From: Membranipora membranacea
Lineage: Eukaryota; Bryozoa; Gymnolaemata; Cheilostomatida; Membraniporidae
Length of the DNA: 60,000 bases
Reading direction: 5' to 3'
NCBI GenBank assembly: GCA_914767715.1
Contig: OU612065.1
Coordinates: 32,366,001 to 32,426,000, forward strand
Shown here: positions 34,944 through 48,073 of the stretch, piece by piece
Position numbering within the stretch: position 1 is the stretch's first letter
Layout of the letters: every line of letters begins with the position of its first letter
The notes under the pieces: model-generated
Databases searched by the model: none
What the model was told of the DNA's origin: nothing
What the model saw: the letters and a program-made list of their open reading frames with translations, nothing else
Program-made: the position numbers and the translations under genes

Positions 34944-35192
34944 TTAAAATCTGAAAAAAGAAGTAAGCAAGAGTGTGTAAGCAGGAGCGTGTAAGCAAGC
35001 GATACAGCACCTCATCCCTGAAGCTGCCAACAAATTGTAGATGGTTTTTGCAGTATCTTGATCTATATTTTTACTCAAATCACTAAAGACTTGCCCTTCC
35101 CATAGGTTCTCACTCATACCCGTCAGCCTACAGTTCCTTAGACTTGGCAACCATAGTATCAGTTCCACAAATTCATCGAAGACTTCCATCAT
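34944..35192 (-). other. Open frame, possible N-terminal exon of the propeller gene
   Basis: Starts MMEVFDEFVELILWLPSLRN and reads to LLAASGMR before a possible donor (gtgctg). It looks helical and amphipathic. It is in the right place and on the right strand to precede the propeller exons, but the phase does not match the next open stretch, so its membership is speculative. Confidence 0.25.
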
Positions 35193-35807
35193 TATCCGCA
35201 GGTCTTACATTGCGCTTGCTAATGTATAATCGTAAATTCTCAGGTGAAACACAAATTGACTAGTGAACAGTTTAATACCAAATTTTTAACTGAACCATGA
35301 AAATGATATGAGGAAATAATTAATCATCCCATTAAATTGCACGAAACAAATATTTGGCAACAAGTCATAAAACTTTGATTCATTCTCTACTTTGTAACAA
35401 ACAATATTTTGTAAATATCGATTGTTGGAAAAACACTGAATATCACTTGAAGCCGATTGCTCTAGACTTCTTCATCAACCCTTCCCTTCAATCAAATAAC
35501 AAAGCTAGAATTGTCGCCATATTACCAGGATGAATGTTTGAAGGGTAATTACAATTTGAAAATACATCGATTATTCATCAAATAAGGAAACTTGTATTTT
35601 GTTGTGACATCATATTTTTCTATTCTTAGACATTCAATATTAGACGTTTTTGTCTCTACAATGTATCCAGTTTTTCTGTTAGTGTTAGATAGAAATTAGT
35701 ACAAAATAAAGTCATATAATAGTTGATGTTTTATGCAACGCCGGTAGCCTTGCCTTAAACAAACTCTTAACCTGGCAGGTGCAATCGGGATCTAGTAAGC
35801 TGAATCA

Positions 35808-35950
35808 GATCATAATAATTTAAGAATATATCTTAACTGATACGGAATGGCAGTAATTAGCAGAAGAAGATTTTTGGTAGCAAAATAACAGTATAAAAAT
35901 AAAGTAACCGATAAAAAATAAAGTAAAGTAAGGTATAAGTGAAATATATA
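35808..35950. repeat. Dispersed repeat, copy 1
   Basis: Shares blocks with 46650-46768 in the same orientation: agaatatatctt, actgatac, gcagaagatttttg, cagtataaaaataaagtaa and ggtataagtgaaa. The copies differ by short indels. No coding content. Confidence 0.75.
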
Positions 35951-36937
35951 AGTGGCGTAGAGTAATAGTAAATGTAACCTTATACAGATGAACAAAATTC
36001 TCCCTTATCATAATGATTAATAAATAAAAAACAAAGAAAAGATTAAAAAGAGGCTTGCTTCACTATGTTTTTGGTTGCGTTGCGATTAAATTATGGTAGT
36101 CAACAAATGTCTCCTTGCTCTGATCACTGTGATGTTATGGAATACTAATGTGCTAGCTCTCTACTAGGTCAAAATGTTATCCCATTTGGCACAGTTGAAA
36201 TTGGTTCCCCTACATACTATGCGAAGTCTCAGTTTAACAGCAGGAAAGAAGCACCAATGATGACACATTGCTCCTACCTTAATACAGTGTACATATTCAT
36301 ATTTGTGTTTGTGCATTTACACTTGTATGTGTATATTTACATGCATATTGACGACAAAGAGTTTCCGTTGATTGTTATGAATATATATAAGGGAGACAAC
36401 TCGTGATAATTATCAGAGTTAAACTGGGATTCCTCAGAGTTGCCCCTCCTGTCCATGTGATTGTGTACATCTGCTTTGTAGTGTGACCTAAAAGTAAAGA
36501 TATCAAGTTAACTTTACAATAGACTATTATTATCGCCTTGTTCTGTATTCACTATAATATATCTTATACTTAAACAATTAGAATTGGGAAATCTGCCAAG
36601 CTACTGAAAGTTAACAGTTTAATAAAAATTTGTTTAAATTACTTTGATTCAATGACTTGGAATTGGTTTCGGTGACTTTGTTTCATTGAAAAAAACGTCA
36701 TGAGGCTGAAAAGGCTGTTTTAGTTAAAGTTAAAGATATGGTTCGACACAATTCTTTTTAATTTAAAATATTGCTTTATGAGCATTACATCTCATGACGT
36801 GCTTGATAATTTAAATTTGATGGTGAAATGTGAAATATTAAACCACTGCTGCCACACAGCCAAATGTGTGCTTATAGAATTCTGTATAGCTCAAAACTAA
36901 TAAAATGAGGCTGCAATCTCAGCATGTCACCTAATGA

Positions 36938-37102
36938 GCAAATAATTTGCACAAACTGATCGTCAAAATTAGGGTATGAAATTAATTATCCACCGGCACG
37001 GTGACGTAGTTACCTTCTTACTAGTGCTTACTGTACACGTCATTAGCTGGTGCGTAGATTTCATGCCCTGATTTTGAAGATCAGTTTATGCAAATAATTT
37101 GC
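36938..37102. repeat. Long palindrome (46-bp arms)
   Basis: Arms gcaaataatttgcacaaact... and its inverse atgcaaataatttgc are separated by ~70 bp with a small inner hairpin (ccaccggcacggtg). Arm identity is roughly 85%. A short motif (atgaggctg) recurs farther out on both sides, suggesting a decayed foldback MITE. Confidence 0.7.
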
Positions 37103-37857
37103 CCATTATTATGGCCACACAACTATGAAGCATAAATCATATAGTTAAATCTGTGCACTGCGTATAAATCACTTTCCAGCCTCATTTCTTTGAATAAATG
37201 ACGCATCATCATCACATCGAATCATCAAATTTATAACTGTTTACTGCTGAGCTGTCATCTTCAGTAGCTCGGCAGCTTTCCAACGTTGCAGAAAGTAAAT
37301 ATTCGCTGCCCCCTATGTCTCTACCTTAATAGGGCACTTGCTGTACCTAATCGATCACAACAAACTGTGGATGGAGACAATTGTCAGGGTCATACCAGAA
37401 AACATGACACCAGCAACTGAGTGACCATCAAATGAGAGACCATCCCGTGAACAAAACAAAACAAGCACGAAACTAAGTTTCAACCAATTTGCCTGATTTG
37501 GGAGCCACCCCTCTCCATTGGTAAGCCTGCAGAATATCAGTGGAGAGGTAGCAACATTAATGCAGGCAGCTGCTAGCAATGTAATTGTAAATTAGGATAA
37601 TATTGTGTTCGCAGTTGAACTTCTTGGAAAACACAATTTTCCACTAACTGCTAGAGAGACGTGGTGTTAGTCATAAAATCTTCTGAATAAATTGGCTATA
37701 AGTGCTCTGAAGATTTATTCTATATACCTGATTCTATACTCTCGATGGTAAATTCAACAATACAACAGTGCATGATCTATAGTACTTGGACCACACTGTG
37801 TGACCACCCACTCTGAGACCACCCACTGACACTCTAACACTAATATCATAGACTCAC

Positions 37858-38109
37858 CAAATCTGTCCTGATTGATCACCAGGGCTGTACACTCATAGAT
37901 ATATGTACTATCTAATATTGCAGATGATCCTTTGACTATATGATAATTCTTCTCTCTATTCACTGTAACGTCTGTCCCGTTCCTAGTCCACATGTACTGT
38001 ATGGTGGCCCCCTCTCTAAGGCGGTACTTAATAGGACAATCTAGCTTGTGAGCTCGAGGACAGTCTAAGATAATAGCACCCCCATCAGTGAGAGCCGCAG
38101 CCTCAAAAT
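37858..38109 (-). CDS. Ig-like domain exon
   Basis: A phase 1-1 exon of 252 bp, the usual size and phase for a single Ig-domain exon, with acceptor ttttgtag and donor gtgagt. It reads ALTDGGAIILDCPRAHKLDC, then IQYMWTRNGTDV and ILDSTYIYECTALVI, giving the C...W...Y.C core of an Ig fold. It lies downstream of the Ig-like gene at 41-46 kb and may be its later exon, but the intermediate exon at 41372-41255 ends in phase 2 or at a stop, so the link is not shown. Confidence 0.7.
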
Positions 38110-41100
38110 CTACAAAAAAATCATTCATTGAGTAAGTGAGGGTAAGGCACTACTGGATATATGGATATCTAGAAGGTCCAGCAATGGAAATAAGGTTTAA
38201 TATGAGGATCTGAGGTTCTCAGTCAGGAATTCTAAATAATATCGGTGTGTTTAGATCAATTCATCAATATCTTATGGTTGCTTGTGCCTTTATAATTGCA
38301 ACTCCTATAATGTCATGGATGGGCAACCTTGTTTTGAGAAAGGCTAAATTTGAGCAGGCCAAACCCAAAAGGCTGAACAAAAATTTGCATGGCTAAAATC
38401 CAAAATTTATGGTTCATTTTATTCCAGTTTCATACACCTCAGACTCGATGAATGAGTAGAACTGAGGGCAGTGTGGGTCCAGACAGGTGCTGTGTCACCC
38501 TCCTGCAAATAATACAAATGATATTACAAAACGTATTACAGATGATGGTCGAATATGAGGCAATCTCAAACATTTCAGAAGGAATACTGGAAGACTATTA
38601 CATGACTACTTTTAAACACGCAAAACAAATTACTTTTTAACTACTCTGTTATCTGTAAACTTTCCAGGAAACCTCTTCAAACAAATGAATAATGCTTGTT
38701 CAAACTGACACTGACAGTTTTGATAATACATGACATCAGGGAGAATGGAATGGTCACTGGTCAGTTATGAATAGTTTGAGTTCCTTCAAATAACCAAGTA
38801 TGTTATAGTAGGAGTGTAAAAAAAATCGCATGTCATTTTATCTGAAGCTTTCTATTGGATGAATAATGTACAATGTAATAATAATACTTAAGAATGATTT
38901 TAATTCCTAGAATGCCATTTTCTTAGAATGATTTAAATTGTAGAGTATTTGCAAGGAGCATACACGTCATGATGGTTTGAAAGGCAGCCGTCAGTTGAGA
39001 AGAATTTTTGTCCCACCGAATGAAAACATAACTCTAGCTTTGTCATCATGAATTAGTTAATTTCCACGGGCCCATAGTAGGTCGCCAGTTATAGGGCGAC
39101 TTTACTCATCTTGGAAAAAATCTGTTCTGGACTACAAGGCTTCTTATTAATTTACACGAGATTTGAGAGATTACTGATAGTATCACAGGATCACAGGTTT
39201 TATTCTAATCCCTGAAGGTTCCATGAAACTGGAATAGAAAATGGTGCAATTAATGTGGTGCATAAAAATGTGCCTCATTCAATAAAAATGCCGTCAATAA
39301 TTAACTATTCAATTTAAGGAACAATATACTCAAAGATCAAATAAACACAAATCTAAACCCTATTCACAAATTTTGAATGTCCCGAGAAATAATAGAAATA
39401 TTAAGTCAAGTGAACTTGGAGTCGAATTGTTTTAACCTACAGATAAACAGAATTTAATTTATAACATACCTTTTTGCTCCTTTAGTAAATCCCCAAATAT
39501 CACTTTTGCCCAGAAAAATAGATAAATATAGTTAAAGTTTATACGCAACTCAAATTTACTGAGCCTGTGAGGAAAACCTCAAACACCAAGGCTCACAGGG
39601 CAACTTAAGGCTTGAGGAATTTGCTCGCCAAATTAATCCATCAGTGCAAATAATTGGAGACCGGTACCGCACAAAGCTATACAGCTATGGCCAATTAGGC
39701 ACAACTCCCAGTGAATGGTAAAGGATCTAAAACGCTGTTAAGCAGCCACAATACCCAACATCGGCAACTTTCCCATGAGACAAAAATTACCTTAGATCGA
39801 CTTATTTTGACAAGGATTTAGTCAAAACGTTGACAGCAGTTGTGAATGAACCTGGGCAATGGATTTTGATGAGTAACTAACTAAAGGTCGATGCCTATGC
39901 CTGCGCATAATATTCGTGAAAACATAAACTCTGCCTGATCTTTATTACAACAATCACATTAAGACAAAATTTTCCTCCAATCTAATCATTATTTTAAAAT
40001 ATATATATATATATATGTTATTTTGTTTTTTATGATGTCCAAAAGTTGTTATTTTTGTTTTTTATAACATTCCTTTATATATATATATGTTAACCTCAAT
40101 ATAGACGTCTAATAATAAATACATCATGTAGTAAGCAGTTAATGAATGTGGCTGCCATTTTGCAATCTCCATGAATAGTGAATGAGAAAACCCCACTAAT
40201 AGTCGCTCTAACACATTGAACAAGACACAAAAAGATGTTAAGAACAGTGTCCTACACAAGGGAAGGTAACTCTCATTTTATGCATTATGTTGTCACAGTC
40301 TCCCGGATGTGCAATGCAAGAAACTAGCACTTCCGGAAGACTGCGGCAACAGAATGCGGAGAATGAGAGTTACCTTCCTTTGTGGAAGGCACTCTTTCCA
40401 ACATCAATAATTCATGCCAAGAAGAGCATTGAATTTTATGTCCATGCAAATCTGACAAAACTTTATCATATGTAACTGCCTGACTATAACATGCTTTGAA
40501 CCTTAATATGTAAATACACACCATATGCCCTGAAAAGTTTGGTCAACTGTTTATGGCTTAGGCATAGTGGCCTGTGTTTTGCGCCAACACATTTGCTGTG
40601 AATAGAGGGAGATGGAGGGGGCTAGGTCGATTATGGAGTTTATAATCCATGTACCGAATTTGTTATTGGGAAGGTTTGACAGCAACTAAGTGCCAAAACA
40701 AATGAATATTGTGAGATAAAAATCAAATCAGAGGAATTATTGTCACAAATAGATTATACAATACATGCAGCTAAAACAGTGTAAGCAGGTGGCATCTGTC
40801 TAAACAAAGCGGTCACATCCTAGGAGGGAGAGGGAGAGAGCTTATGCAGTATTTTTATGAAGAGAACCAAACCTTATGGTAGCCTTTTATTTTTGGACAT
40901 CATATGAGAAGATGTCTTCTACTTTTTAGCTTTGATTGACATCACTTTGAGTTTTGGCTTTGGCATCCCGAAACCAAGACTAGAGGTGATGAAGGCAGGT
41001 TTTATATAGATAGACACAACTGGACACTTTTGGGGGGTTTGACTTTCGTATTACAAACTGCTCACAATAGTACAAGCTCAGCATAATACAAGCACTTGAT

Positions 41101-41250
41101 GTGAACGCCCACCTATATAAATACTAAAGACTTTCTGCGCTTCTCAGAGCATGAAAAAGCCCTAACTATGATTTGCAAATTTCATGAGAAATATTTATTT
41201 TGAAAAATGGGGCGTTGCAGGATCAACAGATCAAATAAAGTCCTTAATTA
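38110..41250. other. Intron or intergenic sequence
   Basis: No confident coding sequence. A minus-strand open stretch with acceptor and donor (about 38432-38498, reading EGDTAPVWTHTALS) could be a small exon. It also contains TA-rich microsatellites near 40000 and 40080 and a mariner-type MITE. Confidence 0.45.
40131..40484. mobile_element. Tc1/mariner-type MITE, copy 2
   Basis: Same family as 22398-22762: shared blocks gaaggtaactctcatt, gcattatg, gaatgagagttaccttcc, catcaataattcatgcc and taactgcctgac followed by TA. The left end is diverged (gtaagcagtta). Confidence 0.7.
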
Positions 41251-44200
41251 TTACCATATTCGAGGTCCGTTGACTGTTGCAGTTGTTCCGGCGTAAAGTC
41301 CGGTTGATCCATCAACCTCATCTACTGGGGATCCTTCGGCTTCTATCTCCATAGTCAGGCTAGTCGGGGCAGCTGCAAGATGAATATTCCAACTAATATT
41401 CTATTGTCATACTGTGAGAGTTGGGGGAGCTGTTTTAATTTCAAAATGAGAAGGGGGAGCCTTAAAATATTGTTTACATATGATTGTAAGATTTGAAACA
41501 ACATCAAAACAATTCTGACTGGCAGAATGCTTACATTGCGTTATGTGACAACATTCCTGCATTGTAACAATGACATGCTTCAAGCTGAATCTCTTCAATT
41601 TTCATCTCTTCAATTTTTATCAAACCTCCGGTGGCCCAGAAAGCCGGATAAAACTAAACTTATCTGCTGTGAATTTAATTTAAAAAGGCCTGAATTGAAT
41701 TAAACATTTCATTGAATTTAATCGAACTTCTCTGCATCAAACTTTTCTGTTCTGCATCAAACTTTTCTGTTCTGCATCAAACTTTTCTACTCTGCATCAA
41801 ACTTTTCTACTCTGAATCAAACTTTTCTACTTTGATCCTAACTTTTCCGCTCCATTGATATCAACCACCCATTATATATTGCTGTATGTAGGTCCTCAGT
41901 CTACCAATAGTTCATAGTCAATAGGCTTTCATTTCAATTCATCATTGGTGATTTGCAATAGAACTGCATGGCAGTCTTTATCAAGGCCACAGTCACACAG
42001 CATGGACAATACGTTTCTCCCAAACATTTCGAACAGCTATATCAGAAATCTCTATTTAAACTGGTTTATACAGGGAGACCCTCTGTTCGCTTTTCTAGAC
42101 AGATTATTATTTCTTCATGTATGCTGGATTCTAAACACGTCCAGCACATAAATGTGAAAAGTGTATCATCATAGAAATTGTTGATTGCCTCAACAGACAG
42201 AAAGTATCATTCTCTTCGGACCCATCCTTTCACAAATTTCGTTAGGCTATACGCTGAAGCTAAGCTATTATCATATATGAGTCTGAGTATGTATGAGTCA
42301 GATTGCTAACAAAAATGTATAACATTCTGCTGATGCAAAGCAATAAAACCTCATAGAAAACAAAGAGCTGGCAACTGGCATCTGACCAGATTCAATTCTA
42401 TTTCATGACACCTGCTCTTACTAAAATGATTACCCTAGTAGAGGCTGGCCCTTGCAAAAACCTCCGCACCACTTGGAATACTATTATTATATCTGTATGT
42501 ATTACCTAGGTAAAAACTCCCAGTAAATTTTCCTAATGTATTGGGATGTTTTCTTGAACTGCAATTTTAGCCTGTCCGAATGATCAAAGTAGTATTATCT
42601 CCTGTGTGGTTATGCAGCAACCCACTGGTGTGAATTGTCATGTTTGTATCAGTATCAATTAAAAGTTTGACAAATTGTTTGAAATTGTGGTATTAGGTCA
42701 GACTCGTGCTAACAGAATGAATTAGGTTTTCGGTGAGGATTGTGGCCAGCAAAACCATAAGCCCATTTATTTGTAGTGACCTCACTTAGATTGCTGCAGA
42801 ATTAATATTGTCAAGCTAGCAGAAAACAATGTCCATACATTGCTTCATTTTTTTAAAATGTTATATTGGTTATTATAGAAGTTCCATGGAAATCGATTAT
42901 TGGTAATGAGTGGAAGAATAAATTTTATGACTTAACCATTAGTAAGATAGCAATGAAAATTCCATTTTTGTATAGTATAAGAAAGATTTGTGGCTGAGGC
43001 CAGTCAGTCTAGGGCTGGTGATAAGCTGTTGCCCTTAGTATAGTAAAGGTCGCTATTAAAGTTTGTTCCCAAAAAACTAGGCTTGTTTGCTGACTAACGA
43101 AACAAGTATGATAAGAGTAGTGGTTAGGCCCACAAATGAAATTGAAGTTTCATCGTGACTGTATACGACAAAAGGTCCCACTTGTAAGGATTTTCCATTT
43201 GCTGTCAAAGCTATTTGGGAATTCAACAAAATATTTATAAATGTATTGATTTCTTATACCTGTGTATTATTGAAATTCCCTGATTAAAAACTTGTAGTTT
43301 ATAAAGCTGAGGATAACAGCCTGTATGGTACCAAATCTTAAATAATAGACCTGCATGTATGGTATAAAATATTTGTACTGGGAACGCCCAAAAATAGCTG
43401 GTTACTCATCTTTCATCTTCCTTCTAACAAAATGTGCACCAAAATATTCTGTGAGGCAAATTTGTAGATTAAGGACCTGCATACAGTAATACATAGTATA
43501 TAGGGTGGTTGATATCAATGGAGCAAAAAAGTGTAATTCAGAGTAGAAAATTTTGATGCAATGCAGCAGAACAAAAAGTTTGATGCAGAGTATAAAAGTT
43601 TGATGCAGAACAGAAAAGTTTGTTGCAGAGTATAAAAGTTTGATGCAGAACAGAAAAGTTTGATGCAGAACAGAAAAGTTTAATTCAGAGTAGAAAAGTT
43701 TGATTAAGAGGAGAAAAGTTTGATGCAGAACTTGAAAGTTTGATGCAGAAAAGTTTAATGCAGAAAAGTTTAATTGAATTCACTGAAATGTTTAATTCAA
43801 TTCAGGCCTTTTTTAAATTAAATTCACAGCAGATAAGTTTAATTTTATCCGGCTTTCTGGGCCACGGTACAAACCAACTATTGAGTTGCATTATTGGGAT
43901 TTGTGATTTATAATACCTTACTCCTCTTTTATAAAACAAGCAATAATCATTCATGTTATTTTCCCTAGATCCTTTTGTGATGAGAATTGAAATAGTACGT
44001 CAGAAGAATGTCTGCACAACAGACACGATAGCTAGGTGATAATATATTCTATCATTGACAGATACTTGATCAAGCATGATTCAATTTGCTCACTAGTAGA
44101 GTGAAAATGACCATAGACCGCAAATTGGATCGAACTTGTTCTAGGCAATACCATCGATTAAACAAGGTAGCTTAGCTTTCAATGTCTGATCAACCAGTAA

Positions 44201-45776
44201 GGCCGCATACCGATATACCAGGAGTAGCTGTTTTGAATTCTAAAAAGACACTTGTACCCAAAAAGAACTGAAATATCAAAAACATCGAGCAGTAAAAGGA
44301 AGTTAAAGAAAGTAATAATATTTACTTACTAAAAACTTCCGAGACGGTGTACTTATCACCGAAATACTGATAACCTTCTCCCTTGTTCCATGTGCTACAT
44401 TGGTATGATGCCGCTTGCAACACTTTGAATTTAAGGTCAAGAGATGCAGCTGTATTTTCTAAAAGGGCATTGTATACTTCATCACACTGCTCCTTCGTAG
44501 GTCCAAACTCATTAGCCCCGTTGGGGTTGACAGATTTCCCTCCTGGACTAGTAGTAACAGAACACCCTATATCTCTCGTCCCGTCCACCTGCAGCCCAAA
44601 ACCCCTCAACTTTATTGGGTTGACGCGGACTTCAAAGTTACATTTTAGAGTGATCTCGTCAGCAACATAAACATCTGGATCATTTGGCAAAAGAGCTTTA
44701 ATATCTGAAACAGAAGAACACATTTCTAATCCAATGTGGCGGCATGAGCGGTATTGTCCCTTAGATGATGTATTGTGCTTTGAAGGCTACTACATACACA
44801 CACACACATGCAGCACATAGATATACTGGGACCAGGTATTTGGAATTGAAAAGAAGGCACTTGTCATAAAATATTTAAAAAATAGACGGTCAAAGTATAA
44901 GGAAGTCACAGAACTAAATTATTTTACTTACTGAAAATCTCGGAGGCATTGTACTTATCACCAAAAAACTCATAACCTCCTCCAACATTCCATATGTTAC
45001 ATTGGTAAGAGGCCGTTGGTGACACTTTAAATTTAAGCTCGAGGGAAGCAGCCCTATTGTCCAGGAGAGCATTGTATACTTCATCACACTGCTCCTTCGT
45101 AGGTCCAAACTCATTAGCCCCGTTGGGGTTGACAGAGATCCCTCCTGGACTATTAGTAACAGAACACCCAATATCTGCCATTCCGTTCACCTGCAGCCCA
45201 AAACCACTCAGCTTAGTTGGGTTGGCGCGGGCTCTAAAGTTACACGTTAGCGTGATCAAGGCCATCTCGTCATCGACATAAACATCTAGATTATATGGCC
45301 GCGAAGCTTCAAGATCTGAAAAAAAAGCACGTCTTAATCTAAATAATATGTTGCGGTATGAGCTTTACTTTCCCTTGGATGAAATATTCCTTTTTGAATA
45401 CTACCAACTACACATACACACTTTACTAAAAATAAACAATGCTATTAGCGCCATATATCATAGTTGCATGCATTTTATACTAGCAAATTAGGTTGTAGAG
45501 TCAGACCTATCGGTCATCTTCAAACTCATTTATTCAACTTCACTGCATATCGGAATAATTTATAGTCAAGCGATGCATGGCTTTCAAACTATGAATGAAA
45601 CCCAAACTGACATGCCTCCATGAATGAGTTCATTAGTTATTTTTTTCATATACATTCTAATCAATGTAGAGATTAGAGGTGTGGGAACAAGATAGAATAA
45701 AAAAATTCTTACCTTGTGACAATGCGTTAGATAGCAGACATACAGAAATCATCCAACTAAGAAGACCCATTCTCAT
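41251..45776 (-). CDS. Secreted protein with tandem Ig-like exons
   Basis: Exons read right to left: 45776-45713 (signal peptide MRMGLLSWMISVCLLSNALS), 45315-44932, 44704-44330 and 41372-41255. Phases are 1 at each of the first three junctions. The second and third exons are duplicates sharing GFGLQV.G..DIGCSVT.SPGG and NPNGANEFGPTKEQCDEVYN, each starting with an Ig-like strand (TLTCNF / TLKCNF) and ending ASYQC. The fourth reads APTSLTMEIEAEGSPVDEVD then GLYAGTTATV and either stops at TAA (41251) or splices on at gtaata. The closest recognisable fold is Ig-like, with four cysteines per unit; I do not recognise a named family. A foldback element fills the intron between the third and fourth exons. 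Confidence 0.72.
41631..43865. mobile_element. Foldback element with minisatellite-bearing inverted repeats
   Basis: Left arm 41631-41905 and right arm 43464-43865 are inverted copies, both starting outside with gtggcccagaaagccggata and ending inside near gtaggtcctcagtctac. Each arm contains an array of a ~20-bp unit (ctgcatcaaacttttctgtt on the left, its complement on the right), longer on the right. The ~1.56-kb centre has no recognisable transposase; the open frames around 41945-42174 have no family match. Long inverted repeats built of tandem units are the hallmark of foldback-type transposons. Confidence 0.85.
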
Positions 45777-46649
45777 TAATTAATATCAAAATAGTCTGAA
45801 TGTGAATATTAATAACTCCATAAGTGATATAATGTGACTTTCAGAATATCAATATAGCAGACAAAAAATAATCCACCAGCACCAAGAAGGAAGAACCACT
45901 AATTTACTGTATTTTCAATTAACAGGTCTTGACTTTGAAATTGTTCAATAAGTTAATATCCAACATTCACTCTCAGCAGCTGTCTACACAATGAATGGTG
46001 ATTATCAGACGAGGCAGGGAGGCACTGCCTCCTCTAGAAAGCCAAATACCTGTGGCCTAAAAACACTGTTATTGAATAATATATGTCGGAGTAAGCTGCT
46101 CTGGGATTTCCATTCACTAATTATATGCCTCAAATTGCTCAGGGAGGAGCCTACAGCACTCTCCTAGTGATGCTCCGGATTCACCTTGGACTCTCGCCTG
46201 CCCCACCATTTCTTCTTAACTACGGCCCTGATTATCAAGAGCAATTTATCAATGGATTCAATTTTATGCATCAAGCCTCGAAATAATATTGGTGAGCTGC
46301 TCCACAATAAAATACTACAATCTGATTGGTCAACAAGTTTGTTCATGTTTCAAAGGGTAGGACAATTCCTTAGTTCTGCTATTTTCTGCACAGAAAAGGG
46401 TTAAATTTTGATCAGTTACCATCTTCTATCTGTGATGTACAGTGTAGTGTAAGTACTGGGTAACATATTCTAGACTAACCAACAAATCTAATTTCTTCCG
46501 TTTATGCCTGACAACGGTTGTAATTTATTTAGATATGTGTAGTTTAATCCAACAAGTCAAGTTTTCTACACACATCAAAATTTCAGGGTACTCTTGCTAC
46601 AATATCCAAATAATTAATTGTACTTTTGAGGATTATAAATATTTATTGA

Positions 46650-46768
46650 TCAGTCATAATAATTTTAGAATATATCTTTACTGATACAGATTTGCAGTCT
46701 TAGCAGAAGATTTTTGACAGCAAAAAAAAACAGTATAAAAATAAAGTAAGGTATAAGTGAAAGTATAT
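46650..46768. repeat. Dispersed repeat, copy 2
   Basis: Same-orientation match to 35808-35950 (shared blocks listed there). Likely a decayed transposon fragment. Confidence 0.75.
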
Positions 46769-46979
46769 GTTTGTTGATCCCAGGCAGCCATTGAGCAGTG
46801 TCTATTTATACAAAATACAGAAGCCGTCTGTCCCACAATAACATATAACTCTTTGTTTGCTACATTTTCCTCATTATTTTATCAGCGAGTACCTGTGGAC
46901 AAACAGCCTAAGTCAGATCCATCTTGTCTTCTGCCCATCCCATGACATAGCATGACAGGACGATCACACAATATAACAT

Positions 46980-47341
46980 ATGGCAGACGGAAGTAGCAAT
47001 ACTGTGGTAGCGAGTCCCGCCAGTAGCTCAGAGCTGGGTACAGGATGTGTTGGAGATGCTAGATTATTTATACATCATTTGTCATATTTTATTGCTCAAA
47101 GTTTAAAACTTTTAAAGCAAGATCTGCTTTTTTAAGAGGAGCAGGAGCTGTAGCAACATTTATGTTTTCTAAAAAAGTCTAGGACCAGTCAGTCCGAAAA
47201 ATAGTATCATCCATTGCCTCTACTGTAATCACTGTGACTGGTAAAAGAGTGTTAGCGGACACTGCGGAGGATTTCGGGGAAGCACTGTTTGAGAGAGGTA
47301 CAAGGGTTGGTGTTACAGCTTCTGTGAAAGCTGTTATGTAA
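46980..47341 (+). pseudogene. Small unidentified ORF with a frameshift and a stop
   Basis: ATG at 46980 opens a frame (MADGSSNTVVASPASSSELG) that hits TAA in a T-run at 47133-47135. Removing the effect of one T there continues as RGAGAVATFMFSKKV, then TAG (47180-47182), then open to TAA at 47341 (VRKIVSSIASTVITVTGKRV, ending SVKAVM). The continuous low-bias coding look without splice sites suggests a decayed intronless copy of a ~120-residue protein. I do not recognise the family. Confidence 0.3.
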
Positions 47342-48073
47342 GGATGTGTGGTCTGTAGGTCAAACGGTTCAAGAAAAGTTTGAGCGAGAATGATAAAATA
47401 AATGAATTCAAAAAATATTGCTAGTTTGCCGAGCTTTGTTATTGGAAATGGTCCTTCTTTTTAATTTTGAGTACTGCTTTGCTGTAATTTGTGCTATATT
47501 CCTATTGTGCATATATAATCAGAAGTCAGTTCCAATATTATATCTAAACTCAGTTTTGCCTTCTATAACAATTTAAGTTTTATTCAATATTTGATTTTTT
47601 ACCATATTCGCTATTATTAAATTTTTTAACAAATAAATATATTGACTGCCGCAATAATTTCTTCAAAAATAAACAGCTCAACCCAGTATAAATTTAACTT
47701 GGCATAACAATTTACCAGGAATTTTCGGAAATATGGTAAGAGAAGCTGATGCCCATATTGCCACTTGTCTTCTTTTTGTTTGTACAAAACACATATGAAG
47801 GATTAGACAACTCCAAATTGCCAACTATATTTGCACGTTCCAATGCAATGACCTAGAGAGATAGCCAGCTATCATAGGAACACGGAAAATCAGGCCACAT
47901 ACCTAAGCTCAAGGTTAAATCCCTACTGATAACCATTGATATCAGTTCATAGGCCTATCATTAGATTTAAATGCAGTCAGTGACAGTTGCATCAGTGATA
48001 AAACAATCAGTTGGCTGTTACAAAACCGCAGCAGGATCATTACGGGAGCTGCAGAAGGTGCTCCGCAGCAGTC

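Larger units (their letters stand above)
35193..37857. other. AT-rich intergenic region
   Basis: No supported gene. Contains a dispersed repeat (35808-35950) and a palindromic segment (36938-37102). A minus-strand open frame at 37355-37579 has an acceptor-like site but no family match. Confidence 0.5.
45777..48073. other. Intergenic region between the Ig-like and NHL genes
   Basis: Divergent intergenic stretch holding the dispersed repeat copy 2 (46650-46768) and a broken small ORF (46980-47341). The plus-strand NHL gene and minus-strand Ig-like gene are transcribed away from each other here, so promoters for both probably lie in it; no specific element can be assigned. Confidence 0.5.

Noticed and set aside
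44383-45281. Two similar plus-strand open frames
   Set aside because: Antisense shadows of the duplicated Ig-like exons; they look alike only because the exons are duplicates.
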